Made by a program: the position numbers and the translations under genes. The notes beneath the pieces are model-generated. The model saw only the letters and a program-made list of their open reading frames with translations. It was not told where the DNA came from and did no database searches. DNA of 64,000 bases from Bacteroidales bacterium UBA1219 (GTDB lineage Bacteria > Bacteroidota > Bacteroidia > Bacteroidales > P3). This document shows, piece by piece, positions 1 to 7,804 of this stretch. Every line of letters starts with the position of its first letter. Position 1 is the stretch's first letter. The stretch covers positions 1-64,000 of the forward strand of contig DBXF01000013.1 of the NCBI GenBank assembly GCA_002309295.1. Reading direction: 5' to 3'.

Positions 1-73
1 AATAACGTTATGAACTATTACAATTATTCATTGTACATTACTAATTACTCATTACCAATTACTAATTAGTATT

Positions 74-1189
74 TCAGTCGCTCATATCCGTGTCGGGCTG
101 CACAAAGATCGTGTACCCCGGGAAAGCGGCACGCACCTCGTCGGCTATAGTGTTGCAGAGCGAAACTCTGTCCTTCTCGTCGAACGACACAACCACATCA
201 AAACGGATGTCTTTGGACGCTATATCGGCAAAAAAACCGTGCATCTGTAGTGCGTTTTTGTGGCTCGACACAATCTCCGCCACACGCTTGCGTATCGCCA
301 CCACGTCGGCGTTTGTCATATCCACGCTGTAAACGCTTACGGCGGTAATAAACACATTGTGGTGCTGATACACTTCGGTGGTGATTTTTCGTGTAACGGT
401 GTCAATCTTTGCAGCGGTCCAAGTGTCGGGCACTTCGATATGTACCGAGGCCAGATGGCGGTCGGGACCGTAGTCGCTCAACACAAGGTCGAAAACACCG
501 CTTATGCCAGTGTCGGCAGACAGGACAGTCTGTTTGATATCGCGGGCAAGGATATTGTCGGCACGTTCGCCAAGTATCTTGCTTATAGTATCTTTCATCG
601 TCTCCAAGCCGGTTTTTATTATCATAATGGCGATAACCACACCAAGATAGGCTTCCAGCGACACATTCCACAGGATAAACACAAAAGCCGCCACGAGTGT
701 GGACAGCGATATAATGGAATCCATCAGAGCGTCCTTGCCGCTGGCCACAAGAGCATCGGAGTTCACGCGCTTGCCCGTGGCTTTGACAAACAGTCCCAGA
801 GCCACTTTCACCACCACGGCCACAGCTATGATAACGAGCGAGACGGTAGAATAGTCGGGCGTGTCGGGAGTTATAATCTTCTTCACCGACTCCACCATTG
901 CCGTGATGCCGGCATAAAGTATGATAATGGCGATAACGAGGGTGCTGAGATACTCCACCCGTCCGTATCCGAACGGATGTTTGCGGTCGGCAGGTTTGCC
1001 AGCCAATTTGGTACCTACAATGGTTATCACCGACGAAAGGGCGTCGGTAAGGTTGTTCACCGCGTCCAAAACCACGGCAATGGAGTTGGACAGAAAGCCG
1101 ACAAAAGCCTTAAAAGCCGCCAACGCCACATTGGCCAATATCCCAACAACGCTTGTGCGTACAATTACTTGTTCCCTATTTTTAGCCAT
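74..1189 (-). CDS. Cation diffusion facilitator (CDF) family metal efflux transporter
   Basis: This is an inner-membrane exporter that should move divalent metal ions (Zn, Fe, Co or Mn) out of the cytoplasm in exchange for protons. The 371-residue length and several hydrophobic segments in the first 210 residues fit the CDF family. Family motifs visible are SNSIAVVLDAVNNLTDA near residues 34-50, whose Asp residues match the transport-site metal ligands, and HPFGYGRVEY at 71-80. The last 150 residues form a soluble domain with alternating beta strands, as in the cytoplasmic CDF dimerisation domain. The start ATG follows an AT-rich spacer. No operon partner is visible. The metal cannot be assigned from the sequence. 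Confidence 0.9.
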   Translation of the reverse strand: MAKNREQVIVRTSVVGILANVALAAFKAFVGFLSNSIAVVLDAVNNLTDALSSVITIVGTKLAGKPADRKHPFGYGRVEYLSTLVIAIIILYAGITAMVESVKKIITPDTPDYSTVSLVIIAVAVVVKVALGLFVKATGKRVNSDALVASGKDALMDSIISLSTLVAAFVFILWNVSLEAYLGVVIAIMIIKTGLETMKDTISKILGERADNILARDIKQTVLSADTGISGVFDLVLSDYGPDRHLASVHIEVPDTWTAAKIDTVTRKITTEVYQHHNVFITAVSVYSVDMTNADVVAIRKRVAEIVSSHKNALQMHGFFADIASKDIRFDVVVSFDEKDRVSLCNTIADEVRAAFPGYTIFVQPDTDMSD

Positions 1190-1215
1190 ATTACATACTA
1201 TTTATTATCAACTAT

Positions 1216-1238
1216 GCGGACGCACGCAGTGCGTTCCT
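1216..1238. repeat. Short hairpin repeat ACGCAC-GCA-GTGCGT
   Basis: A 6-bp perfect inverted repeat with a 3-base loop lies at 1220-1234, inside GCGGACGCACGCAGTGCGTT. It sits between the CDF gene and the ispF fusion gene, next to a copy of the dispersed TTCGGAA-type repeat. There is no T-run, so it is not a canonical terminator. Confidence 0.4.
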
Positions 1239-1270
1239 ACAACTATAAACTATAAATTATAAACTTTCAA

Positions 1271-1306
1271 CTAGTTCCGAACTCCGCATTCCGAGTTCCG
1301 AACTAA
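1271..1306. repeat. Dispersed TTCGGAA/GCGGAG repeat, copy 1 (read into IspF)
   Basis: On the minus strand this reads GTTCGGAACTCGGAATGCGG followed by AGTTCGGAAC. Related copies occur at 25421-25500 (two in tandem), about 27895-27925 and about 38148-38206. Here the element overlaps the 3' end of the upstream gene: the last nine codons and the TAG stop lie inside it. Confidence 0.6.
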
Positions 1307-2446
1307 CAACACCGTCGCGTATGCCGACACTCCCTCTTCCCTACCCTCGAAACCAAGATGTTCGGTTGTGGTGGCTTTTATCGAGATGTCGTCCTCATCC
1401 ACTCCAAGCACCTCGGCCAGAGTTTGCCTCATCTGTGGCAGATATTCGGCTATCTTGGGCTTTTGCAGACACACCACGCTGTCGCAGTTTCCCAGCTCGT
1501 AGCCTTTCTGCCGAACCAGCTCGTAGGTCTTGGCAAGCAGAATCTTGCTGTCTATGCCCTTGTATTGCGGGTCGTTGTCGGGAAAATGCTTGCCGATGTC
1601 GCCCAAGTTGGCGGCGCCGAGCATAGCGTCGCAGATGGCGTGAATCAGCACATCGGCGTCGGAATGACCTTTGGCGCCTTTGCTATGCGGTATGCGTATG
1701 CCGCCCAGCCAGAAAGGCAGACCCTCTTCCAGCTGATGCACGTCAATGCCTAATCCTACTCTTATTTTCATCGTTTTTCTATTTTTAAATACGTCCAAAA
1801 TCTCTTCTATCCCTACGAAACGGAAATCGAACTGCGGTTTTTCTCCCCTTCGGCAAAGGGTTACAAAGCAGTCGCCGTCCAACACCGTGCCGCTCACCAT
1901 CAGTCCCGACTCCGCCGGTGCGACGCTCTCGTTTTCAAAATCTACAGAATAGTTTGTGAAATCCTTGGCGATGCCTGTCCCCAAGCATTTCACCAACGCC
2001 TCTTTCAACGACCACAACATGGTAAAAGCGCGGCCTTTTGCCTCGTCGTCGGGTTGTTTTTCGACACTCTGCCGCTCCTCGTCGGAAAAGAACCTCTGCA
2101 TCAGCTCTGGACGGTGCGTACGCAGATACTCCACGTCCACGCCCAATTCCTCGGTGTCGAAAGCTGCCACGACACGTTGCTTGGAGTCGGAGATATTGAA
2201 CTGAAAATCGGGATAATCTGCAAAGAAAGGCTTGCCGTTTTCGTTGTAGTCGTATTTTGGCAGCTCCTTGTCGGGAAAGGTGATGCGGAAAACATAATGT
2301 ACCAGCAACTGCCCCAGCAGAGTGATTTTCATCGGCCGGGTAGGCTTCCATTGGTCGCCAAAATATTCTTGTCCCAATGACAAAATGCGTTCGTCGTTGA
2401 GGTAACTTTGGTCGAAATCGGCAACAAAGACCTTTATCGGTTGCAT
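1271..2446 (-). CDS. ispF: Fusion: 4'-phosphopantetheinyl transferase + 2-C-methyl-D-erythritol 2,4-cyclodiphosphate synthase
   Basis: This is a single 391-codon frame with two enzymes. Residues 1 to about 220 look like a Sfp/AcpT-type phosphopantetheinyl transferase (GVDVEYLRTHRP, then WSLKEALVKCLGTG), which attaches the CoA-derived arm to carrier proteins. Residues 226-391 are IspF of the MEP isoprenoid pathway: GLGIDVHQLEEG and HSDADVLIHAICDAMLGAA hold the Asp-His and His metal ligands, and the C-terminal ATTTEHLGFEGREEG is typical. IspF usually stands alone at about 158 residues. Met226 could be an internal start giving separate IspF, since no stop separates the domains. The last nine residues (RNSECGVRN) are encoded by an intergenic repeat. 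The gene begins 3 bases after the FKBP gene, so the two are probably co-transcribed. Confidence 0.85.
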   Translation of the reverse strand: MQPIKVFVADFDQSYLNDERILSLGQEYFGDQWKPTRPMKITLLGQLLVHYVFRITFPDKELPKYDYNENGKPFFADYPDFQFNISDSKQRVVAAFDTEELGVDVEYLRTHRPELMQRFFSDEERQSVEKQPDDEAKGRAFTMLWSLKEALVKCLGTGIAKDFTNYSVDFENESVAPAESGLMVSGTVLDGDCFVTLCRRGEKPQFDFRFVGIEEILDVFKNRKTMKIRVGLGIDVHQLEEGLPFWLGGIRIPHSKGAKGHSDADVLIHAICDAMLGAANLGDIGKHFPDNDPQYKGIDSKILLAKTYELVRQKGYELGNCDSVVCLQKPKIAEYLPQMRQTLAEVLGVDEDDISIKATTTEHLGFEGREEGVSAYATVLLVRNSECGVRN

Positions 2447-2449
2447 AAA

Positions 2450-3040
2450 TTATTTTACATCAAACAGTTCCACCTCGAAAATCAGCGTGGAGTTGGGTTT
2501 TATCAGCGGACTTGGCGACTGTTCACCGTAGGCCAGTTGCGGTGGGATGAAGAAAATGAATTTCGAGCCCACGGGCATCAGCTGCAGACCTTCGGTCCAG
2601 CCGGTGATGACGTGGTTGAGCGGGAATTCGATGGGTTCACCCCTTTGCACCGACGAGTCGAACACAGTGCCGTCGATCAGGGTGCCGTGGTAATGCACGC
2701 GCACGGTGTCGGTGGCCTTGGGTTTGCGGCCGTCGCCCATCTTCACCACTTTGTACTGTAGTCCCGAAGGAGTCTCCACAACGCCCTCCTGTTTTTTGTT
2801 CTCGGCCAGGAATTCGCGGCCTCTCTGCAGCTCTTCGGTCATAGCTTTTTTGTTGCCCGCCTCTATTTCGGCGTTGAGCAATGCAAACTGCTGCTGTATC
2901 TCGCTCTGAGTGAGTTTAATTGTGCCGCCCATAGCGTCGATAACACCTTGTGCGAAGCTTTCCTTGTCGATGGTCGAAAAGCCCATGCTTTTCAGATTAT
3001 TTCCTATGTCGCAACCTAATGCGTAACTTTTTTTATCCAT
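2450..3040 (-). CDS. FKBP-type peptidyl-prolyl cis-trans isomerase
   Basis: This is a folding catalyst that isomerises X-Pro bonds. The N-terminal helical region (residues 1 to about 90) resembles the dimerisation domain of FklB/Mip proteins. The FKBP domain follows at about 100-196, with VRVHYHGTLIDGTVFDSS, a GWTEGLQLMPVGSK stretch and the closing LIFEVELFDVK. No signal peptide is visible (MDKKSYALGCDIGNN), so it is probably cytoplasmic, unlike many FklB homologues. Length (196 residues) is ordinary. It is followed after 3 bases by the PPTase-IspF fusion and preceded by a strong terminator at 3063-3092, so it likely has its own promoter. Confidence 0.9.
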   Translation of the reverse strand: MDKKSYALGCDIGNNLKSMGFSTIDKESFAQGVIDAMGGTIKLTQSEIQQQFALLNAEIEAGNKKAMTEELQRGREFLAENKKQEGVVETPSGLQYKVVKMGDGRKPKATDTVRVHYHGTLIDGTVFDSSVQRGEPIEFPLNHVITGWTEGLQLMPVGSKFIFFIPPQLAYGEQSPSPLIKPNSTLIFEVELFDVK

Positions 3041-3062
3041 TATACTATATGTGTTTAATCAA

Positions 3063-3092
3063 AAAAAGGCTGTCGGAGGACAGCCTTTTTTC
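3063..3092 (-). terminator. Rho-independent terminator downstream of gldJ
   Basis: Perfect stem AAAAAGGCTGTC / GACAGCCTTTTT with a GGAG loop. It follows the minus-strand stop of the GldJ-like gene by about 18 bases, and the flanking A-run gives a U-tract on the minus-strand transcript. Confidence 0.85.
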
Positions 3093-3109
3093 CGTTATAA
3101 ATTCATTGA

Positions 3110-4672
3110 TTAGTCTCTGTTGTTCTTTGTGCTGGGTTGGAATGTCTGCGAGCCGAGGCGAGTCATAGCGCAGCGGAATCCAATCCACGAAGTAGCTTTT
3201 TCCTGGTCGTAGTAGCGGCGTGTGCCGGGCTGCATCCAGTAAATTCTGTCGTTCCACGAACCACCTTTCACCACTCTAACTTTGTTGTTGATCATAGATG
3301 TGATGTTGTCGGGGTTGTTGGTGTAACGGGCGTACATCATATTGGTAACGCTGTCGGGCGAAGCCAGTTTGTCGGCAGCGCTGCCTTCTTCTTCCTCTTC
3401 GTCATCGCCACCGGAGAGAGGTCTCCAGCCTTCCTGGCTCAGAGTGGAAGCGAAGTCACCATCGAGGTAGTTGATATTGTCGGCCTGACGGTAGTTTCTT
3501 CTATTGAGGTCGTCGTCAACATTGCGATAAACGATGCCGCCGGTGGTGTCGTTAATCTTAACCTCTTCGTCTTCGATAGTAACGGTTTTGTAAACGTTAC
3601 CACGATAGGGGTTGAGGTCTTCGCCGCCGATGGGGTTAACATCCTGACGATAAACGTCCATACACCATTCGCTCACGTTGCCGGCCATGTGGTACAAGCC
3701 ATAGTCGTTGGGGAAGTACCATTTGATGGGGGCTGTGTAAACCCACGAGTCGTTGAGGCTTCCGGCCACACCCATATTGTCGCCGCGAGAGCGTTTGAAG
3801 TTGGCCATAAACTGTCCGTAGTAGTCTTTCTCTGCGGAACGGGCGCTCTGACCAGCCCAAGGATAAACTTTATGTTCGAGCTGACGTTCGTCAACAGTGT
3901 TGCCTATCATACCAAGGGCTGCAAACTCCCATTCTGCCTCGGTCGGGAGACGGTAGTTGGGAAGGAATATACCATCGGTGGAGCGGATGTTACGAGGTTC
4001 GCCGCCAGCGCTGGGGTTGAGGTCTTTCAGGCCTTTGGCAGTCTCGCCACGGTACATACCTGCAAGGTAAACATCTGTCTGGAAAGCATTCTCTGCTGTG
4101 AGGTCGGTGAGGTCGAGCTGAAGCACACCGGCGTCGATGGCTATCTTTTCGTTCACGCGGTTAGAACGCCACAGGCAGTAAGCGCTGGCCTGCTCCCACG
4201 ACACACCCACAACGGGATATTGGTCGTATATCGGGCTTTGGAAATAGAAATTAACCAAATCCTCGGCGTAGGTCAGTTTCTGACGCCAGCAGTTGGTGTC
4301 GGGATAAGCGGCTCTTACGAATTCCGGATATTCCTCGCCAAACACTCGCTGCATCCAGTAAATATATTCGCGGTACGACACGTTGCTAACCTCTGTTTCG
4401 TCCATATAGAACGACGAAACGGTTACCATGTGTTCCGAGTTGTTCCATGAGTGGTGTGGGTCGTCGGACACTCTTCCCATCAAAAACGAACCGCCTTCGA
4501 TGAAGATAAGTCCCGGACCAGTCATTTGTTCGGTGTAGGGTGATACTTCGAAACCGCCCCATTTGGAATCATTGTAATTCCAGCCAGTTGTCTGCGACAC
4601 CTGCTTGTTGCCGCAAGCTGTTATCAGCAAAGTTCCTATCGCCAATAAACAGAATAATCTAACGAATTTCAT
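3110..4672 (-). CDS. gldJ: GldJ-like T9SS/gliding lipoprotein with FGE-sulfatase domain
   Basis: This is an outer-membrane-associated lipoprotein of the T9SS/gliding machinery. GldJ is needed for stability of other Gld proteins in Flavobacterium, and its FGE fold is structural. A signal peptide ends in the lipobox LLITAC with the acylated Cys near residue 20. The segment TGWNYNDSKWGGFEV, then TGPGLIFIEGGSFLMGRV, is GldJ-like rather than GldK-like. FGE hallmarks follow: HMVTVSSFYMDETEVSN, YRLPTEAEWEFAA, HMAGNVSEWCMDVYR, VVKGGSWNDR and WIGFRCAM at the end. A long insertion near residues 375-440 includes an acidic GGDDEEEEE tract. It has its own promoter (4768-4800) and terminator. GldK is the main alternative. 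Confidence 0.75.
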   Translation of the reverse strand: MKFVRLFCLLAIGTLLITACGNKQVSQTTGWNYNDSKWGGFEVSPYTEQMTGPGLIFIEGGSFLMGRVSDDPHHSWNNSEHMVTVSSFYMDETEVSNVSYREYIYWMQRVFGEEYPEFVRAAYPDTNCWRQKLTYAEDLVNFYFQSPIYDQYPVVGVSWEQASAYCLWRSNRVNEKIAIDAGVLQLDLTDLTAENAFQTDVYLAGMYRGETAKGLKDLNPSAGGEPRNIRSTDGIFLPNYRLPTEAEWEFAALGMIGNTVDERQLEHKVYPWAGQSARSAEKDYYGQFMANFKRSRGDNMGVAGSLNDSWVYTAPIKWYFPNDYGLYHMAGNVSEWCMDVYRQDVNPIGGEDLNPYRGNVYKTVTIEDEEVKINDTTGGIVYRNVDDDLNRRNYRQADNINYLDGDFASTLSQEGWRPLSGGDDEEEEEGSAADKLASPDSVTNMMYARYTNNPDNITSMINNKVRVVKGGSWNDRIYWMQPGTRRYYDQEKATSWIGFRCAMTRLGSQTFQPSTKNNRD

Positions 4673-4767
4673 AACTTTTCAGTTTTATGTTTTTATTTGT
4701 TCTATTTACGTCAGTCGCTTAAAAAGGTTTCTTTTTTTTGCGTTTTTTTATCGTAGTTTACGACCTG

Positions 4768-4800
4768 CAAAGATACGAAAAAAAAACGAGATTCCACAAA
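4768..4800 (-). promoter_or_regulatory. Bacteroidota promoter for gldJ
   Basis: On the minus strand, TTTG (4800-4797), 21 bases, then TATCTTTG (4775-4768). This matches the Bacteroidota -33/-7 pattern and lies about 95 bases upstream of the gldJ start. Confidence 0.65.
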
Positions 4801-4888
4801 TTTTATTTTGTTTAATGTCCACATTAAGATGGTATTTGTTGCAAAAATCACAATATCAACAATTTAAAACAGAAGCATCATTGCATTA

Positions 4889-5788
4889 TTATTTTGTTTT
4901 TGTGGTTTTTCCTTTGTTTTGCATGGCTTTTTTTGCGTCGGTCGCCGACATTGCCAGACGGAATCCGAGGTTATTATCCCTGCGGACGAACCAATTGGTG
5001 GGTGCCAGAAGGAACCATTTCTGCACTTTCAGGTCGTTGCGAAAATCGACATCGTCGAGGTTCAGTTCGGTGTCGAATGCCCCGCCGCGCTCCGATGCGC
5101 CACTGCCTGTCGTCGCCTCGCTCACATTGCCGCACATATCGTACAGCCACAGTTCGTTGGGTTTCAGCTGTCCCACGCGGTGGGTAGTACCGCCGCTATT
5201 TTGGGCATACCATGCCACCTCGCCTATGTTATTGCCTCCGGCATAGAGGTAGTGCAGCGATTTGTTGCCTCCCATGGCAGCATACTGCCACTCGTAGGTG
5301 GTGGGCAGGCGGAAAGGGTAGCCAGTACGCTGGTGCAGCGTGTCGGCAAAATGGACCATAGTCCACATATCCACGTTGGTTACGGGCAAATCAAGGTCGG
5401 AATGGAATTCCGAGGGGTTGCTGTCGGCCACGGTAAGCCACTGGCGTTGTGTAACTTCGTATTTGCCAATCAGAAAGTCCTCTTCGATTGTTATTTCCTC
5501 AAAAATAGCCGTGTCGAACACCCTGCCTGCAAGAGGGTCTTGCCTATAATGTGGCACCAATTGCTGAAAAGTGCCTTTCTCCACATAGATCATCTCAAAT
5601 TTCACATCTTCGATATACACAGTGGCTTTCTGTCCCGTTTGGGGGTCATCCCAGTCTATCTCTTCGTCCCCACCGTTTTGAGGGGTGTTGCCGCCAATGG
5701 CGGCTCCGCCGTTGTCGTCCTTGCCGCATGCGGCCATTACAAGGGCCGAAGCAAATACGACTAACAGTGTTTTGGTTGTTTTCTTCAT
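4889..5788 (-). CDS. FGE-sulfatase (SUMF1) domain lipoprotein
   Basis: This is an exported lipoprotein: a signal sequence ends in the lipobox VMAAC with Cys near residue 21, followed by a Gly/Asn-rich linker. The rest is a formylglycine-generating-enzyme fold: IYVEKGTFQQLVPHYR, then FLIGKYEVTQRQWLTVADSNPS, VTNVDMWTMVHFADTL, FRLPTTYEWQYAAMGGN, YDMCGNVSEATTGS and NLGFRLAMSA. In Bacteroidota this fold is used by T9SS lipoproteins (GldK, GldJ) and many uncharacterised lipoproteins, not only by sulfatase-modifying enzymes. It sits directly upstream of gldJ in the same orientation, which suggests an envelope or T9SS-linked role. At 299 residues it is smaller than GldK. Confidence 0.75.
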   Translation of the reverse strand: MKKTTKTLLVVFASALVMAACGKDDNGGAAIGGNTPQNGGDEEIDWDDPQTGQKATVYIEDVKFEMIYVEKGTFQQLVPHYRQDPLAGRVFDTAIFEEITIEEDFLIGKYEVTQRQWLTVADSNPSEFHSDLDLPVTNVDMWTMVHFADTLHQRTGYPFRLPTTYEWQYAAMGGNKSLHYLYAGGNNIGEVAWYAQNSGGTTHRVGQLKPNELWLYDMCGNVSEATTGSGASERGGAFDTELNLDDVDFRNDLKVQKWFLLAPTNWFVRRDNNLGFRLAMSATDAKKAMQNKGKTTKTK

Positions 5789-5827
5789 AGTATTATTGTT
5801 TCAATTATTTATTTAAAAAAATATCGG

Positions 5828-6469
5828 TCATTCTACATCATTGGGAATTGCGATCGAATACAAATCATCACAATAATCAATATCTATGTTTTTATACACT
5901 CTTTGCCTTATGTCTTTTCTTCTTTTAGCATTTATAGCACCCCAAGTAATACATTGTGGATATCTATCGAATATCGTTTTATAAATAGTATATAAAATTG
6001 GATAATATCCATAGCATTTGTAAAAGGTCTCCATAAATTCATCCAGATTTTTGTATGCGTCAGGATGTTTCCAATCGCAATTTTTCGATTCAACATCAAT
6101 TACAGGTATCAAATCATAATCGTATTTATCCAATTGCGCTTTCATAAACAAAAATTGCTTTTTGCCAGAGCGTTGGGGCCTGAAATAATGGTAAAAACCG
6201 ACATAAAGTCCTGCTTCTTTGGCCTTGCGATAATGATGATCCGCCAATGAATCGATGAAATGGACTCCTTCCGTTATCTTTATGAAACAGAATTCGACAT
6301 TACGGCCTTTCTTCCATTTTTCGAAATTGACATCGCCGTTGTGATGCGACACGTCAAGTCCAACTACCGAACCCTCTTCATCATATATTTGTGCATTTTC
6401 CGTAGGATTGGTACAGCAAGCCGCCATCAAAACCGACAACGACAATAGGACTAGAATTTTTTTCATCAT
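5828..6469 (-). CDS. GH25 lysozyme-like lipoprotein
   Basis: This is a predicted muramidase of glycoside hydrolase family 25 that would cut the MurNAc-GlcNAc bond of peptidoglycan. A signal peptide ends in the lipobox LMAACC, so it should be membrane-anchored. The GH25 pattern is clear: GLDVSHHNGDVNFEKWK, then FCFIKITEGVHFID, HHYRKAKEAGLYVGFYHYF, and LIPVIDVESKN with the catalytic Asp-Glu pair. The C-terminal part (residues 165-213) is short and Arg/Lys-rich and departs from the usual family ending. Its base composition is more AT-rich than the genes around it, which may mean recent acquisition. It lies between an FGE lipoprotein and porP. Confidence 0.85.
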   Translation of the reverse strand: MMKKILVLLSLSVLMAACCTNPTENAQIYDEEGSVVGLDVSHHNGDVNFEKWKKGRNVEFCFIKITEGVHFIDSLADHHYRKAKEAGLYVGFYHYFRPQRSGKKQFLFMKAQLDKYDYDLIPVIDVESKNCDWKHPDAYKNLDEFMETFYKCYGYYPILYTIYKTIFDRYPQCITWGAINAKRRKDIRQRVYKNIDIDYCDDLYSIAIPNDVE

Positions 6470-6483
6470 ACAAATTATATATC

Positions 6484-6525
6484 AAAAAAAAATCAACTCC
6501 ATTTATAATAAAACAGAGTTGATTT
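6484..6525 (-). terminator. Rho-independent terminator downstream of porP
   Basis: Stem AAATCAACTC / GAGTTGATTT (6490-6499 with 6516-6525) and a run of seven A on the plus strand that becomes a U-tract on the minus-strand transcript. It lies just after the stop of the PorP/SprF gene at 6560. Confidence 0.75.
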
Positions 6526-6559
6526 GATCTTTTATTATCAAGCAATTGCGTCTGCCGTA

Positions 6560-7564
6560 TTAGAAGGACGGGCAACGGACTGCTCTGATTTTCTTTCTGT
6601 GTTCGGGACACGGCAGTGTGAAGCCCAGGCTAACTTCGTGCGAGCCTGCTGTGTTATTGGCCAGCTTGGACACTGTTACGTCGTAGCTGTAACCAATTTT
6701 GAACCAGTTGTGCTGCAGACCTACGAGGAATATGAAAGCGTCAGCATTTTCAAGACCGTGACGGAACCAGGTACCTACGATAAATGGTTCCCAGTCGAGG
6801 TACAGACCGTAGTTGAAGTAGTTGAAACCACCTTGGTACTGATAGATGAGGTTGGGGGAGATAATAGGTGTACCCAAAGCTAGGGACGATGTACGACGTT
6901 TGTCGGTGGCAAGGTTGATAAGTCCGCCGCCATGAACGGTGAATTTCATGGGCAGGTCGCTGATGCCGTAGAAACCGTTGCTGGGCTGTGTGAGGTGCGA
7001 AACAGCTGCACCAGCATACCATGCGTCGCTGTAGATAACGGCACCTGCGTCGAAATCGAGGTACCATTTATTGAGGTTGTCGGGACGAGTGGCCTGTGTG
7101 GGATAGATGAAACCGAATGTCGGGTCGATTTGGTCGGGGAAACGAAGGTTTTCCCAGTCGAGGTTCATGTTCACCAGACTCATTTGCAAGGCGGCGTTTA
7201 CAAAAACGTAACGCGACACTTGGAAACGGAAGGAGTACATTATACCGGCCATGGTTGTCATCAATGCGCCGTGGTCGCCCTGACGGTCGTTCATCACTAT
7301 GGCTCCGATACCGCCGTGCAAAGCGTCAATGTACTGGTCGTACGATGCCGAAACAGTCTGGAACGAGCTTACCAAAGCAGGCCATTGGTTTCTGTAGTTC
7401 AACGATATACGCGGGCAAACTTTAGAGCCAGCAAGTGCGGGGTTCAAATACAAAGGATTTGCATAAAACTGAGAGAACACAAAATCTTGTGCGCTAACTG
7501 TTTGACTGGCAGCAAAAACCATTGCAATTGCCAATATTATCTTCTGTAGTTTTCTCATCTTCAT
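6560..7564 (-). CDS. porP: PorP/SprF family T9SS outer membrane protein
   Basis: PorP/SprF proteins are outer-membrane beta barrels of the T9SS. Some are core components and others help export or anchor particular type B cargo such as SprB-like adhesins. A signal peptide (MRKLQKIILAIAMVFAASQTVSAQD) is followed by DFVFSQFYANPLYLNPALAGS, the family's diagnostic N-terminal stretch. Further family features are PRISLNYRNQWPAL, SYDQYIDALHGGIGAIVMNDRQG and alternating barrel strands to the end, including HNWFKIGYSYDVTVSKL. The 334-residue length is normal. The true start may be Met3. The gene is divergent from porU, sharing a very T-rich intergenic region. Confidence 0.88.
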   Translation of the reverse strand: MKMRKLQKIILAIAMVFAASQTVSAQDFVFSQFYANPLYLNPALAGSKVCPRISLNYRNQWPALVSSFQTVSASYDQYIDALHGGIGAIVMNDRQGDHGALMTTMAGIMYSFRFQVSRYVFVNAALQMSLVNMNLDWENLRFPDQIDPTFGFIYPTQATRPDNLNKWYLDFDAGAVIYSDAWYAGAAVSHLTQPSNGFYGISDLPMKFTVHGGGLINLATDKRRTSSLALGTPIISPNLIYQYQGGFNYFNYGLYLDWEPFIVGTWFRHGLENADAFIFLVGLQHNWFKIGYSYDVTVSKLANNTAGSHEVSLGFTLPCPEHRKKIRAVRCPSF

Positions 7565-7804
7565 AAGTTGTATTTTTTATCTCCAAATGATTAGCAATAT
7601 TACGATTTTTTTTTCAATTATTCGTCATTTATCTAAAAAAAAATTACAAAGTTCTGTATTTCAACACCGTAAAATTGCATTTTTTTTTGTTACTCCTTGT
7701 TTTTTCTATGTCTTTTCTGTTTTTTTTTCTCAAATTTCATCATTTTTTTTGCTCACACAATTTTTTTCTATCTTTAGAGTTATTACGTCGAACATTTTTT
7801 GTTT
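7565..7804. promoter_or_regulatory. T-rich divergent porP/porU promoter region
   Basis: This 240-base spacer between divergent T9SS genes has many T-runs of 6-10 on the plus strand. A porU-side promoter candidate is TTTG at 7748-7751 and TATCTTTA at 7769-7776. The spacing of 17 is shorter than usual, so the call is weak. No clean -33/-7 pair was found on the porP side. Confidence 0.4.

Noticed and set aside
1..73. Short AT-rich repeats of ATTACTAATTA type at the window start
   Set aside because: Too short and simple to call; probably ordinary spacer sequence.
4889..5788. Sulfatase-modifying enzyme that activates sulfatases
   Set aside because: FGE fold is shared by structural T9SS lipoproteins; no sulfatase is nearby and the gene lies next to gldJ.
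7799..7804. TTG start for porU two codons upstream
   Set aside because: The ATG at 7805 opens an ordinary signal peptide and needs no extra residues; the TTG adds only Met-Phe.
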